Below, piece after piece: positions 1 to 11,675 of a DNA stretch of 64,000 nt (within the stretch, counting starts at the first letter, position 1; each line of letters opens with the position of its first letter). This DNA comes from Ligilactobacillus ceti DSM 22408. GTDB taxonomy: Bacteria; Bacillota; Bacilli; Lactobacillales; Lactobacillaceae. The notes below the pieces were generated by a model that did not search any database, was not told the origin of the DNA, and saw only the letters and a program-made list of their open reading frames with translations. The DNA is taken from the NCBI RefSeq assembly GCF_000423245.1, contig NZ_KE383993.1:719614-783613 (forward strand). The letters run 5' to 3'. Made by a program: the position numbers and the translations under genes.

Positions 1-743
1 TCTTCAATCTTTCCAATCAAAGGTACAACAGACGCTGTACTAGCATCACCTAATTCAAAACTAGCTAATGTATCTTGATTTAAAATAACATACGCTGCAT
101 TATGCGGTGTAAATTGTAAATTATCTAAAACATAAGCCGACAAATGTGCTACTGGCAATGTAATATCATCTAATTTACGATTAATTTTCGCAATATCAAT
201 TCCTTGATCCATTAATAAAGCTGTCATTCGCATTGTTTCGCTTGTTGTCGAATTATACATAAAACGACCTGTATCACCCACAATACCGGCATATAATTTC
301 GCTGCTGCTTCCGGAGTTAATTTTAACTCACCTTGTGAACTATTAACTAAATCCACAATCATCTCGGAACAACTAGAGGCTTTATCATTAACCCACATTA
401 AATCTCCATATGGTTCATCATTAGGATGATGATCAATTTTTAAAAGATAAGAACCTAAATCATAACGTTGATCATCAATTCTAGGCGCATTGGCAGTATC
501 TGTAACAATCACTAAAGCACCTTCATATTGTTCATCACTAATTTCTTCAGGCTGATCGATCCAACGTAACCCTTTAATATCTTTCCCAACTAAATAAACA
601 GTTTTCATTGGGAAACTTGCCCGAATGACATCAGCTAAGCCGCCTTGTGATCCATATGCATCAGGATCTGGTCTTTGATGACGGTGAATGATAATTTTAT
701 CGTATTGTTTAATTAAAGCAATAATTTTTTGTTTAATATCCAT
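1..743 (-). CDS. nrnA: DHH-family phosphoesterase, NrnA/YtqI-like oligoribonuclease / pAp phosphatase (3' part missing)
   Basis: The gene runs off the left edge; about 247 N-terminal residues of a usual ~310 are present. I read it directly from the minus strand, starting at ATG 741-743 after a strong AAGGAGATATA site. The N-terminal DHH domain shows the RPDPDA motif (residues 24-29), TDT near 81-83, DHHP at 104-107 and GDTGRF near 155, which are the Mn2+-binding motifs of the family. NrnA degrades short RNA oligonucleotides (nanoRNA) and dephosphorylates 3'-phosphoadenosine 5'-phosphate in the cytoplasm. The C-terminal DHHA1 substrate domain lies outside the window. It follows dinB on the same strand, with room for its own promoter in between. 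Confidence 0.93.
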   Translation of the reverse strand, partial: MDIKQKIIALIKQYDKIIIHRHQRPDPDAYGSQGGLADVIRASFPMKTVYLVGKDIKGLRWIDQPEEISDEQYEGALVIVTDTANAPRIDDQRYDLGSYLLKIDHHPNDEPYGDLMWVNDKASSCSEMIVDLVNSSQGELKLTPEAAAKLYAGIVGDTGRFMYNSTTSETMRMTALLMDQGIDIAKINRKLDDITLPVAHLSAYVLDNLQFTPHNAAYVILNQDTLASFELGDASTASVVPLIGKIE

Positions 744-807
744 TATATCTCCTTGGTTTCATTTCTTAATTAATTTATCTCGTTCAATAATTAATGTTCA
801 ACAATTA

Positions 808-813
808 AGTATA
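808..813 (-). promoter_or_regulatory. Probable extended -10 promoter for nrnA
   Basis: On the minus strand a TATACT hexamer preceded by TGG (TGN extension) lies about 65 bases before the nrnA start. No good -35 is seen, which an extended -10 tolerates. It is called only from motif match and position. Confidence 0.4.
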
Positions 814-849
814 CCACAAATTACAACAGTTTCCGTCTTTTATCTGTAA

Positions 850-1935
850 TTAAACTGAATCCCATAGTGGTAATTGCAAATTTTCTTGCTCTTTTTCAGC
901 TAAATTAGTTACTGTTAAGCCTAATAAACGTAAATCTAATTGTTCTAATTCAATTTCTGAAAATAATCTTTGAGCATGCTGATATAATTCTTCGGGATCG
1001 TTTGCTAAATAAGTTGTTTGTGTATATCTTTTAGTAATCGTTTCATATTGTTGATTACGAACTTTAATAACTAATGTTTTACCTTGTCTTTGGTCTAATT
1101 GTAATCTTTCGCTAACACGTGTTGCTTGCCGTCGTAATTGATTCTCTACATCAGCTCGTGTTGTTAATCCAGCAGCATATGTTCTTTCGCTACTATATGA
1201 TTTTCTTTGACGTTTTCCTTGAACTTTTCTTTGATCAATTCCTCGAATTTGTTGATAAAAAACATGTCCCATTTTTCCAAAGTGCCGAATCAAATCTAAT
1301 TCTTCCCATTGACTTAAATCAGCACCGGTTTGAATTCCTAATTCTTTCATTTTTAAAGCTGTTTTTTTACCCACACCACGAAACGCAGCGATTTCTAACG
1401 GATATAAAAAATCTTTCACATCATCAGCTTTAATTATCGTAATCCCAATCGGTTTACAATACTCTGAACCCATTTTGGCTAAAAATTTATTATAAGACAC
1501 ACCAACCGAAGAAGTTAATCGTAACTCTGCATAAATTTGGTGTTGTAACATCCGCGCCAAAACCAAAGATGATTCAATTCCTTTTTTATTATCTGTCACA
1601 TCCAAATAAGCTTCATCAAAAGCAATTGGTTCTACTTGATCAGTATATTCATGTAATATTTTATGAAAAGCTTGTGAAACAGCTTTATATTTTGTGAAAT
1701 CAGGTGGTTGAAAAATCGCTGTCGGACAAAGTTCTAATGCTTCTTGAGCTGTCATCGCTGAATGCACACCTGATTGACGCGCTACATAATTCGCAGTCGC
1801 TACCACCCCACGCCCGCGAGTTTTCCTAGGGTCTTGAGCAATAATGACTGGTTGATTTTGATATTGCGGATGATCACGCATTTCAATAGCTGCATAAAAA
1901 GCATCCATATCAATATGCAATATTTTTCTTTCCAC
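850..1935 (-). CDS. dinB: DNA polymerase IV (Y-family, DinB)
   Basis: This is a 361-residue Y-family translesion polymerase, close to the usual length. The N-terminus has the HIDMDAFYA catalytic motif (metal-binding D9 and D11), and AFDEAYLDV supplies D107/E108. The helix-hairpin-helix region (FRGVGKKTALKMKELG) and the C-terminal little-finger domain follow. I place the start at GTG 1933-1935, giving MERKILHID, because AGAGGTGAT sits 5-6 bases upstream; a GTG nine bases earlier lies inside that ribosome-binding site. The enzyme copies past damaged bases and is error-prone. No LexA-type box is evident in front of it. The zwf terminator lies just upstream, so it needs its own promoter or readthrough. 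Confidence 0.95.
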   Translation of the reverse strand: MERKILHIDMDAFYAAIEMRDHPQYQNQPVIIAQDPRKTRGRGVVATANYVARQSGVHSAMTAQEALELCPTAIFQPPDFTKYKAVSQAFHKILHEYTDQVEPIAFDEAYLDVTDNKKGIESSLVLARMLQHQIYAELRLTSSVGVSYNKFLAKMGSEYCKPIGITIIKADDVKDFLYPLEIAAFRGVGKKTALKMKELGIQTGADLSQWEELDLIRHFGKMGHVFYQQIRGIDQRKVQGKRQRKSYSSERTYAAGLTTRADVENQLRRQATRVSERLQLDQRQGKTLVIKVRNQQYETITKRYTQTTYLANDPEELYQHAQRLFSEIELEQLDLRLLGLTVTNLAEKEQENLQLPLWDSV

Positions 1936-1980
1936 CTGTATCACCTCTTTTCAATTTTATTATAAACTTTTTACTGCAAA

Positions 1981-2018
1981 ATAAAAAAGATCAAGTTACT
2001 ATCGGCAACTTGATCTTT
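1981..2018 (-). terminator. Rho-independent terminator of zwf
   Basis: A perfect 12-bp stem (1986-1997 with 2007-2018) with a 9-base loop is followed on the minus strand by a T-run, just after the zwf stop. Confidence 0.9.
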
Positions 2019-2028
2019 AGTTATATTT

Positions 2029-3492
2029 TTATTGTACTGGATTAAATTCCCAATGATTACCATCTTTAGCTAATAATTCATCAGAACATTTTGGTCCCAT
2101 TGTTCCCGGTAGATAATTTGGAAAATCAGCTGGTTCTAAATCCCAAACGTGACGAATTGCATCAACAAATCGCCAAGAGTAATTTACTTCTTCCCAATGA
2201 GTGAAGTTAGTTGCATCACCTAATAAAGCATCTAACAATAATTTTTCATATGCTTCTGGGATATTTTCTTTAGTTTCAATATCATGTAAATGACTTAAAT
2301 TAATACTTTCAGTATGGAATCCAGGTTTGACCTCTTTAGCATTAATACGTAAATTCAAACCTTCTTGTGGATCAACGTTAATTGTTAACATATTAGCTTG
2401 CATACCACTATCTTTAAAAATATTAGTTGGTACTTGCTTAAAGACAATATCAATCCGTGTTGTTTTAACAGCCATTCGTTTCCCTGTTCTAATATAAATA
2501 GGCACATCAGAAAAATTCATATTATCAACATATAATTTACCGGCCACAAAAGTTTCAATATTCGAATCTTCTGCCGTATCCTTTTCTTCACGATACCCCT
2601 TCATATCACCCAAGCCAGCATATTGTCCGCGAACAAAATTTTCATTAATTTCTTCAGGTGTTGAATAAACTTTCAATGCTTTTAAAGCACTTATTTTTTC
2701 ACGACGAATATCTACATCATTAAATGAAATCGGTGCATTCATTGTTAATAAAGCTACAATTTGTAAAATATGATTTTGTACCATATCTCTTAAAGCCCCG
2801 GCAGTTTCATAATATCCCGCACGTTCTTCCACACCTAGAGCTTCACTTAAAGTAATTTGAATATTATCAATATAACGATTATTCCATAAAGCGGAAAAAA
2901 TATTATTGCCAAAACGAATAGCTGAAATATTTTGAATCATCTCTTTACCAAGATAATGATCGATTCTAAAAACAGATTCTTCTGGGAAATATTTTTCAAT
3001 TTCCTTATTTAAAATTTGTGCACTTGCTAAATCGCGCCCAAATGGTTTTTCAATAATTAAACGATTATAGCCATGATCAGTTACAATATTTTCTGTCTTA
3101 AGATAACGAGATATTTCACCAAAGAATCGTGGTGACATCGCTAAATAAAAGAGTCGATTACCACAAAGTGCATATTTCTTATCGAGTTCATCAGCTAATT
3201 TTTGTAATGTCTTATAATGTTCCACATCACTAACATGATGAGCTTGGTAATAAAAATGACTTACGAAATCATCAGCAACTTTTTCTGATAAATATAAATC
3301 CTTAATAGATTCTTTAACAACGTTGCGATAATGTTCATCGCTCCATTCACGCCGTGCTGTTCCAATAACAGCAAATTTATTTTGTAAATATCCTTTTTGA
3401 TATAAGCGGAATAATGATGGATATAGCTTTCTTTTGGCTAAATCTCCTGTTCCACCAAAAATAATAAAAAGCGCTTTTTGTTCGTTATTCAT
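2029..3492 (-). CDS. zwf: Glucose-6-phosphate 1-dehydrogenase
   Basis: This catalyses NADP+-dependent oxidation of glucose 6-phosphate to 6-phosphogluconolactone, the entry into the oxidative pentose phosphate or phosphoketolase route. The N-terminal Rossmann motif GGTGDLAKRK (about 13-22) and the active-site signature RIDHYLGKE (about 176-184) are intact, as is the EKPFG motif near 150. At 487 residues it is of normal length. I choose ATG 3490-3492 (MNNEQKAL) because family members begin just before the GGTGDLA fold; in-frame TTG and GTG codons up to 3513 would add seven residues and the ribosome-binding site is weak. It is monocistronic. The lactonase-like gene at 39.4 kb could supply the next step. 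Confidence 0.96.
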   Translation of the reverse strand: MNNEQKALFIIFGGTGDLAKRKLYPSLFRLYQKGYLQNKFAVIGTARREWSDEHYRNVVKESIKDLYLSEKVADDFVSHFYYQAHHVSDVEHYKTLQKLADELDKKYALCGNRLFYLAMSPRFFGEISRYLKTENIVTDHGYNRLIIEKPFGRDLASAQILNKEIEKYFPEESVFRIDHYLGKEMIQNISAIRFGNNIFSALWNNRYIDNIQITLSEALGVEERAGYYETAGALRDMVQNHILQIVALLTMNAPISFNDVDIRREKISALKALKVYSTPEEINENFVRGQYAGLGDMKGYREEKDTAEDSNIETFVAGKLYVDNMNFSDVPIYIRTGKRMAVKTTRIDIVFKQVPTNIFKDSGMQANMLTINVDPQEGLNLRINAKEVKPGFHTESINLSHLHDIETKENIPEAYEKLLLDALLGDATNFTHWEEVNYSWRFVDAIRHVWDLEPADFPNYLPGTMGPKCSDELLAKDGNHWEFNPVQ

Positions 3493-3592
3493 GTGTTTGG
3501 GCACCACTTTCAAATTATTTCTTTTCAGATAATTAAATTACTTTTTATAAGTAATTCATCAAAGTTATATATATTTTAACACATTTTTAAAA

Positions 3593-3644
3593 ACAAAAAA
3601 TAGAGTTTCACTTTCTTTTTACTAGTGAATACCCTATTTTTAAT
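3593..3644 (-). terminator. Terminator of the acc operon
   Basis: An imperfect hairpin (AGTGAA/TTCACT core extended by CTATT/AATAG) is followed by a T-rich tract on the minus strand, immediately downstream of accA. Confidence 0.7.
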
Positions 3645-3652
3645 TTTTATTT

Positions 3653-4435
3653 TTAAAATTTACGAAAACGTGCTTTTCGTTTCGCAATCAATTCTGATTT
3701 ATTCATTTCTTTTAAATTATTTATCTCTTGACTTAAGGTTGCAGAAATAGCTTGATATAAACTTTCACGATGTTCATTTTCAGGAATAATTCCATCAATT
3801 ACACCTTGTTTATATAATTCAACTGGCGTTAATTTCATAGCTTCACTTGCTTGAGCGACTTTTTTTACATCTTTCCATAAAATAGTCGCAAAACCTTCTG
3901 GGGATAATACAGAATAAATACTATTCTCTAACATCCAAACACGATCTCCACAAGCTAAAGCTAAGGCTCCACCACTACCGCCTTCACCATAAATAATAGT
4001 AATAATCGGCACTGCTAATGTACTTAATTCTAATAATTCAGTCGCCAAAGCTAAGCCTTGACCTTTTTCTTCGGCTTCTTGCCCTGGATAAGCTCCTGGT
4101 GTATTGATAAAAATAATAACTGGTCGTTGAAATTTTTCAGCTTGTTGCATCAAACGTAAAGCTTTATGATAACCCGCTGGTGTCGGACAACCAAAATGGC
4201 GTGCTTGTTTTTCACTTGGTGTTGTACCTTTATCAGTCGCAATTACCGTCACAGGTTGGCCTTCAAAAGTAGCTAACCCACCAATAATCGCTAAATCATC
4301 AGCATAACGACGATCTCCATGAATTTCAAAAAAGTCAGTAAATAAACCCGTGATTAATTCATGGGCTGTTACTTTTTCCTGACTTCGAGCTGCTTTTACA
4401 ATCTCGAAAGCTGTTTTATTTTCAATCTCAATCAT
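3653..4435 (-). CDS. accA: Acetyl-CoA carboxylase carboxyltransferase subunit alpha
   Basis: AccA forms with AccD the carboxyltransferase that moves CO2 from carboxybiotin to acetyl-CoA, giving malonyl-CoA for fatty acid synthesis. The 260-residue protein has the crotonase-fold features of the family: FEIHGDRRYADD near 35-46, the region around TPGAYPGQEAEEKGQ, and the glycine-rich GEGGSGGALALA segment. This is the short Firmicute form. The start is set at ATG 4433-4435 (MIEIENK), nine bases after AGAGGG; a TTG three codons earlier abuts that site. It is the last gene of accB-accC-accD-accA, 18 bases after accD. Confidence 0.96.
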   Translation of the reverse strand: MIEIENKTAFEIVKAARSQEKVTAHELITGLFTDFFEIHGDRRYADDLAIIGGLATFEGQPVTVIATDKGTTPSEKQARHFGCPTPAGYHKALRLMQQAEKFQRPVIIFINTPGAYPGQEAEEKGQGLALATELLELSTLAVPIITIIYGEGGSGGALALACGDRVWMLENSIYSVLSPEGFATILWKDVKKVAQASEAMKLTPVELYKQGVIDGIIPENEHRESLYQAISATLSQEINNLKEMNKSELIAKRKARFRKF

Positions 4436-4453
4436 AAATCTCAACCCTCTTTT

Positions 4454-5290
4454 CTAATGAAATTTCAAAAGCCACGCTAATTTTTCTTTTTGTTGTTCAC
4501 GGGCTATAATGGCATCAATAAAACCATTTTGTAATAATGTCTCGGCATCTTGTAGATTTTCTGGAATTTTTTGTTTCATTGTTTGTTCAATAACACGTTT
4601 TCCAGCAAATCCAATTAAAGCATGCGGTTCAGCTATAATTAAATCACCTTGCATCGCAAAACTAGCAGTTACCCCACCGGTTGTTGGATCTGTTAAAACG
4701 ACAATATATAACAATCCGGCAGCACTGTGCTCACTTACAGCACCGGAAATTTTCGCCATTTGCATTAACGAAAAAATACCTTCCTGCATCCGAGCACCAC
4801 CTGAAGCTGTATATAATACAACTGGTAATTTTTCTTGTGTCGCCCGTTCAAATAAACGGGTAATCTTTTCTCCAGTCACAGTCCCTAAAGATCCCATAAT
4901 AAAATTCGGATCCATAATACCTAAAGCGCATTTTTGCTGTTCTATTATAGCACATCCCGTTAAAATAGATTCATTCAATTGCGTTGCAGTTTGTGCTTTA
5001 GCTAATTTTTCTTCATAATTAGGAAAATCTAAAGGATTAATATCAGTTTTTAAATCAGCATCCCATTCTTCAAAATCCTCAGCTAACCAGCGCAAACGTT
5101 CTTGTGCTGAAATCCGAAAACCATACTGACAATGTGGACAAGTTTGATATTGCCCTAGTTCTTTGTAAAAGAAATCTTGTTGACATTTAGGACATTTTTT
5201 AAATGTTCCTTTAGGGATTTTAGCTTGCTGATGTTTATTCGCTTTAATATGTTTGTTAGATAACGTATTATCTTGCTCAAATAGTTGCAT
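4454..5290 (-). CDS. accD: Acetyl-CoA carboxylase carboxyltransferase subunit beta
   Basis: The beta subunit of the carboxyltransferase. An N-terminal four-cysteine zinc ribbon (CPKC...CPHC, about residues 33-55) precedes the carboxyltransferase domain, with SGGARMQEG and the [12 protein letters not shown] segment visible. At 278 residues it has normal length. Its ATG (5288-5290) lies inside the accC coding region and the genes overlap by 14 bases, which implies translational coupling. It should assemble with AccA and receive carboxybiotin from AccB. Confidence 0.96.
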   Translation of the reverse strand: MQLFEQDNTLSNKHIKANKHQQAKIPKGTFKKCPKCQQDFFYKELGQYQTCPHCQYGFRISAQERLRWLAEDFEEWDADLKTDINPLDFPNYEEKLAKAQTATQLNESILTGCAIIEQQKCALGIMDPNFIMGSLGTVTGEKITRLFERATQEKLPVVLYTASGGARMQEGIFSLMQMAKISGAVSEHSAAGLLYIVVLTDPTTGGVTASFAMQGDLIIAEPHALIGFAGKRVIEQTMKQKIPENLQDAETLLQNGFIDAIIAREQQKEKLAWLLKFH

Positions 5291-6656
5291 CGCTCTCTCT
5301 TCTCTTCCATTTCGTTAAAAATTCTTTTTCTAAATAGTCGGTACTCACATTACCCGCTAAAAAGTCAGGATTATTCAACACTCCTAAGTGGAATTTTTGA
5401 TTAGTATCAATACCTTTAATTACCAATTCTGCCAATAAACGTTTTACTTTTTCGATAGCAGCTGGACGATCTTCACCTAAAGCAATCACTTTAGCAATCA
5501 TCGCATCATAATACGGGGTAATTTGACCACCTGCATATAAATCAGTATCTATCCGCATACCTAAATTTCCAACCGGTAAATATAAATAATCAATTGTTCC
5601 CGTTGATGGCATAAAATCTCGAACGGGATTTTCAGCATTAATACGGCATTCTATCGCATGACCTAATATTTTAATATCTTCTTGCTGAAATGGCAAGTCC
5701 TCACCAGCAGCAACTTTCACTTGTAATTTAACTAAATCAATTCCTGTCACCATTTCAGTAACTGTATGTTCTACTTGAATACGGGTATTCATTTCTAAGA
5801 AATAAAAATTATGATCTTGATCCATTAAGAATTCTAACGTTCCTGTATTTTGATAATCCAGTGTTTCAGCAGCTTTCAATGTAATCGCACCTAATTGATC
5901 ACGTTCTGCTTGCGTTAAAAACTGACACGGACTTTCTTCAATCATTTTTTGTTTGTTTCTTTGAATTGAACAATCACGTTCTGGAAAATAAACTCGATGA
6001 CCTGCATTATCACAGAAAAATTGAACTTCAATATGTTTCACATTTTCTAACACTTTTTCCAAATACATCCGATCGTCACCAAAAGCACTTTGCGCTTCAC
6101 TGCGTGCTTTTTCATAAGCTAGTGTTAATTCATTTTCATTGGCTACGCGACGAATCCCACGTCCACCACCACCAGCAACCGCTTTTAATAAAATTGGATA
6201 ACCAACTTCTTTAGCCACCGCTTTAGCATGAGCTATATCTGTTAAATAACCTTGGCTCCCTGGAATAACAGGTACTCCACTTTGTAACATCTGCATTCTA
6301 GCATTCGCTTTATTCCCCATTAGTTCAATTGTTTCGGAACGTGGACCAATAAATGTTATTTGACAAGCTTCACACATTTCGACAAATTGACTATTTTCTG
6401 CTAAAAAACCAAAACCAGGATGGATGGCTTCTGCCCCAGTCCCGATTGCGGCAGCGAGAATATTTTGCATATTTAAATATGAATCCTGGGGATGTTCACT
6501 ACCTACACACACTGCTTCATCAGCTAACTGAACATGTAAGCTATTACGATCGACAGTTGAATAGATTGCAACTGTTTTAATGCCAAGTTCTTTTAAGGAA
6601 CGGATAATCCGTACGGCAATTTCACCTCGATTAGCCACTAATACTTTTGCAAACAT
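5277..6656 (-). CDS. accC: Acetyl-CoA carboxylase, biotin carboxylase subunit
   Basis: AccC is the ATP-grasp enzyme that carboxylates the biotin on AccB using bicarbonate and ATP. It has 459 residues. The N-terminal biotin carboxylase fold starts with [14 protein letters not shown], the glycine-rich ATP loop [10 protein letters not shown] is at about 161-170, and the [14 protein letters not shown] metal/bicarbonate region is near 286-301. The ATG at 6654-6656 follows an AGG site. It begins 19 bases after accB and overlaps accD. In many lactobacilli fabZ lies between accB and accC; here it does not. Confidence 0.96.
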   Translation of the reverse strand: MFAKVLVANRGEIAVRIIRSLKELGIKTVAIYSTVDRNSLHVQLADEAVCVGSEHPQDSYLNMQNILAAAIGTGAEAIHPGFGFLAENSQFVEMCEACQITFIGPRSETIELMGNKANARMQMLQSGVPVIPGSQGYLTDIAHAKAVAKEVGYPILLKAVAGGGGRGIRRVANENELTLAYEKARSEAQSAFGDDRMYLEKVLENVKHIEVQFFCDNAGHRVYFPERDCSIQRNKQKMIEESPCQFLTQAERDQLGAITLKAAETLDYQNTGTLEFLMDQDHNFYFLEMNTRIQVEHTVTEMVTGIDLVKLQVKVAAGEDLPFQQEDIKILGHAIECRINAENPVRDFMPSTGTIDYLYLPVGNLGMRIDTDLYAGGQITPYYDAMIAKVIALGEDRPAAIEKVKRLLAELVIKGIDTNQKFHLGVLNNPDFLAGNVSTDYLEKEFLTKWKRRESDATI

Positions 6657-6675
6657 TTTTTTACCTGCCTTATAT

Positions 6676-7101
6676 TTACTCTATCATTTGATCAATTTTA
6701 AATAACGGTTGATCATATTCAACTAATTCTTCATCACTCACTAAAATTTGAGTAATAACACCGCTTTTTGTACTACGAATTTCAGTCATAACTTTCATCG
6801 CTTCAATAATGCAGACTACATCATTTTCTTTCACAAACGTTCCAACTTCAACAAAAGGAGCTGCTGTTGGCTCTGGTTGAAGATAGATACTACCAACCAT
6901 GGGTGCTTTGATGTAATTAGCTTTAGCTGTTTCTTCGCATAATTGATTATTTTCAATGTTTTCTTGTTGTTTACTATCTGTTAGACGTGATGTTTCATTT
7001 TTATTTAAATACAACTTAAAATCATCAATTTGTAAATCTAATTCACGTATTTCAGAATTAGTAAAATCTTCAATGATTTTTTGGATTTCTTGAAAGTCCA
7101 C
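6676..7101 (-). CDS. accB: Biotin carboxyl carrier protein of acetyl-CoA carboxylase
   Basis: This 141-residue protein has a C-terminal biotinyl domain with the canonical EAMKVM motif; K103 is the residue expected to be biotinylated. The N-terminal half is an acidic helical domain followed by a hydrophilic linker (about 36-62). The start is a GTG (7099-7101) preceded by GAGG. It heads the four-gene acc operon. No FabT or FapR site could be recognised confidently upstream, only an inverted repeat TTCTGA/TCAGAA around 7182-7206. Confidence 0.95.
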   Translation of the reverse strand: MDFQEIQKIIEDFTNSEIRELDLQIDDFKLYLNKNETSRLTDSKQQENIENNQLCEETAKANYIKAPMVGSIYLQPEPTAAPFVEVGTFVKENDVVCIIEAMKVMTEIRSTKSGVITQILVSDEELVEYDQPLFKIDQMIE

Positions 7102-7233
7102 TATTTCACTTCCTCATCTTATCTTTTAATTTCAACGTTCCATTAAAATGTTCCTATATATTTTCTCAAAAAAAGCTTATTCTGACAACAATTCTTCATC
7201 AGAACTTTAAAAACTTTAAATAATTTCAACAAT

Positions 7234-7272
7234 TAAAAAAAGACGTTAACCAATTTTCATTGGTCACGCCTT
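7234..7272 (-). terminator. Terminator after yajC
   Basis: A stem of about 12 bp (7242-7254 with 7259-7270) with a 4-base loop is followed on the minus strand by seven Ts, 12 bases after the yajC stop. It ends the queA-tgt-yajC unit. Confidence 0.85.
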
Positions 7273-7285
7273 TTGAAAGTTAAAT

Positions 7286-7648
7286 TTATTCTTTGTCAGC
7301 AGGTTTTTCTTCGACGATTTCTTCTACTGTTTCAACAACTTCTTCTTTAACTTCTGGTTTAACTTCTGGTGTTACAGCAGCTGTTTTGCTGATAACATTA
7401 CGAATTGCAGGAATATCAAAAACTAAGTATACGCCTTCGCAATCTAATGTAACTGTTTTGTTTTCGCGATCGATACTATCAATCACACCATGTAAACCAC
7501 CGATTGTAATAACTTCATTACCACGGCTAAGTCCATCCATCATTTCTTGACGAGCTTTTTGTTGTTTCTTTTGTGGTCTGAGCATCATAAAGTACATTAC
7601 AAGCATCAAGACAACAAACATACCAATTGTTGTAAATGTTGAATTCAT
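7286..7648 (-). CDS. yajC: Preprotein translocase subunit YajC
   Basis: A 120-residue membrane protein with one N-terminal hydrophobic segment (about 5-23) followed by the LRPQKKQQK motif typical of YajC, then a small beta domain and a long acidic, Val/Glu-rich tail that is poorly conserved in the family. YajC is an accessory of the Sec translocon. The start at ATG 7646-7648 is nine bases after AAGGAG; an ATG three codons earlier overlaps that site. Position after queA-tgt is the usual one in Bacilli. Confidence 0.9.
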   Translation of the reverse strand: MNSTFTTIGMFVVLMLVMYFMMLRPQKKQQKARQEMMDGLSRGNEVITIGGLHGVIDSIDRENKTVTLDCEGVYLVFDIPAIRNVISKTAAVTPEVKPEVKEEVVETVEEIVEEKPADKE

Positions 7649-7733
7649 TCGTGTCATCTCCTTAAAATATATAGGTTACTTAATTACTTTATCAAAATTG
7701 AAAACAAGTTACTAGTATTTTAACCAAAATTAT

Positions 7734-9937
<2,204 letters not shown>

Positions 9938-9960
9938 TATATTCACCTTTCTTACTACTC

Positions 9961-10977
9961 TTATTCTTGCTGATTAGGATTAATTAATCCTAGATGTTGG
10001 TAAGTTTTATCTGTTACCATCCGGCCTCGTGGTGTTCTTTTTAAAAATCCACTTTGCATTAAATAGGGTTCTAACATATCAGCTACTGTTTCTGTTTCTT
10101 CCCCAATATTAGCTGCTAATGTCGTTAAACCGACCGGTCCACCACCATATAATTCAATCATTGTTAATAATAATTTGTGATCAGTTTCATCAAGACCACA
10201 TTCATCAACACGCAATAAATTCAAAGCGTATTCCACAATTTCTAAATCAATGGTTGTTTTATCTGAGACTTGAGCAAAATCACGAACACGTTTTAATAAT
10301 CGATTAGCAATTCTAGGCGTGCCTCGTGAGCGACGTGCAATTTCTAATGCACCTCGCGGATCAATTTTTGTATCAAACACTTCAGCTGAACGACAAATAA
10401 TTGCCGTTAATTCTGCTTCTGTATAATACTGCATATGCCCAATAATGCCAAATCTTCCACGCAACGGAGCTGATAAAATCCCAGCTCTGGTAGTTGCACC
10501 AATGAGCGTAAATGGCGGTAACGGAAAATGAACAGGATGGGCTGTTTCTCCTTGTCCAACAATAATATCAATAAAATAATCTTCCATCGCCGAATATAAT
10601 ATTTCTTCTACAGCTTTGGGGAGCCGATGAATTTCATCAATAAACAAAATAGTTCCAGGCTCCAATTCATTTAAAATTGCAACTAAATCACCAGGGCGCT
10701 CAATCGCTGGACCGGTTGTTGTTTTCACCGCCACTTGCATCTCATTAGCAATTACTGTAGCTAACGTTGTTTTACCTAAACCAGGTGGTCCATACAATAA
10801 CACGTGATCCAAGGCTTCTTGTCGATCTTGCGCAGCTTTAACATACACTGTGATTTCTTGTTTAATTTTTTCTTGCCCAATATATTGGGCAAAAGTTTGG
10901 GGCCGGAGACTTAACTCACTAGCCATTTCAGTTAAATCATTATTCTCTATTGAAACAAGTCGTTCTGTTGAATCCAT
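9961..10977 (-). CDS. ruvB: Holliday junction branch migration ATPase RuvB
   Basis: A 338-residue AAA+ motor that drives branch migration with RuvA. Walker [10 protein letters not shown] is at 63-71, Walker [12 protein letters not shown] near 115-125, sensor GATTRAG follows, and the C-terminal winged-helix DNA-binding domain ends the protein ([10 protein letters not shown]). A strong GGAGGGG precedes the ATG. It lies 21 bases after ruvA, continuing the mutS-mutL-ruvA-ruvB repair cluster. No RuvC is expected; Firmicutes use RecU, which is not in the window. Confidence 0.97.
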   Translation of the reverse strand: MDSTERLVSIENNDLTEMASELSLRPQTFAQYIGQEKIKQEITVYVKAAQDRQEALDHVLLYGPPGLGKTTLATVIANEMQVAVKTTTGPAIERPGDLVAILNELEPGTILFIDEIHRLPKAVEEILYSAMEDYFIDIIVGQGETAHPVHFPLPPFTLIGATTRAGILSAPLRGRFGIIGHMQYYTEAELTAIICRSAEVFDTKIDPRGALEIARRSRGTPRIANRLLKRVRDFAQVSDKTTIDLEIVEYALNLLRVDECGLDETDHKLLLTMIELYGGGPVGLTTLAANIGEETETVADMLEPYLMQSGFLKRTPRGRMVTDKTYQHLGLINPNQQE

Positions 10978-10998
10978 CTTCTCCCCTCCTTTGAAATT

Positions 10999-11610
10999 TT
11001 ATTTTAACATAACTAATTTTAATGCTTGTCGTAAAAATTCATCTGTGGATTTACCATTGAAATCAGTTAATTTTTTAGCAATTTTTTTAACTTCTGTCTT
11101 TGTATAACCTAATGCTAATAAAGCTTCACTACATTCTTGTAAATATGGTGAACTAGCTGTCAAATTCAAATCTAACCCTTGTTGCCCTAATAAAGTTTGA
11201 CTTGCTTGAACTTCATCTAATTTACCTTTTAAATCTAAAATAATTTGTTGAGCTGTTTTCTTACCAATTCCTGGGAATTTCACTAAATAACCCACATCAT
11301 CAGCATTAATCGCTCCAACTAACCCTTGATGGTCTTCATTCGCTAAGATTGCTAACGCACTTTTCGGACCAATCCCGGAAACACTTAATAATTTTAAAAA
11401 CAATTGTTTTTCAAGCATATCATAAAAACCAAATAATGTAATTGCATTATCACGCACAGCTTGATAAATATAAATTGTTTTAATATCCGTTGTGCTCTCT
11501 TGATAACGAAAAGGATTAGCTACATATACTTGATAACCAATTCCGTTAACTTCAACTACAATATAATAAGGCGTTACTTTCGTAATTACCCCTGTAAAAT
11601 ATTCATACAT
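10999..11610 (-). CDS. ruvA: Holliday junction branch migration protein RuvA
   Basis: RuvA binds four-way junctions and loads RuvB. At 203 residues it shows an N-terminal OB fold ([25 protein letters not shown]), a central pair of helix-hairpin-helix motifs ([14 protein letters not shown] and [14 protein letters not shown]) and a C-terminal RuvB-contact domain ([16 protein letters not shown]). The ATG is preceded by a modest GAAAGTGG site. It sits between mutL and ruvB. Confidence 0.96.
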   Translation of the reverse strand: MYEYFTGVITKVTPYYIVVEVNGIGYQVYVANPFRYQESTTDIKTIYIYQAVRDNAITLFGFYDMLEKQLFLKLLSVSGIGPKSALAILANEDHQGLVGAINADDVGYLVKFPGIGKKTAQQIILDLKGKLDEVQASQTLLGQQGLDLNLTASSPYLQECSEALLALGYTKTEVKKIAKKLTDFNGKSTDEFLRQALKLVMLK

Positions 11611-11675
11611 TATATAACCACTTTCTTATCGCTTCCGCAAATAAACTTCATTCCAAATTGTATCATAATTTGATT

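Noticed and set aside
4509..5018. Open frame of 169 codons on the plus strand opposite accD
   Set aside because: It mirrors the accD coding frame, has no ribosome-binding site, and its translation resembles no family; accD is certain.
7182..7206. FabT or FapR operator before accB
   Set aside because: The inverted repeat TTCTGA/TCAGAA does not fit either known consensus, and no promoter is clearly linked to it.
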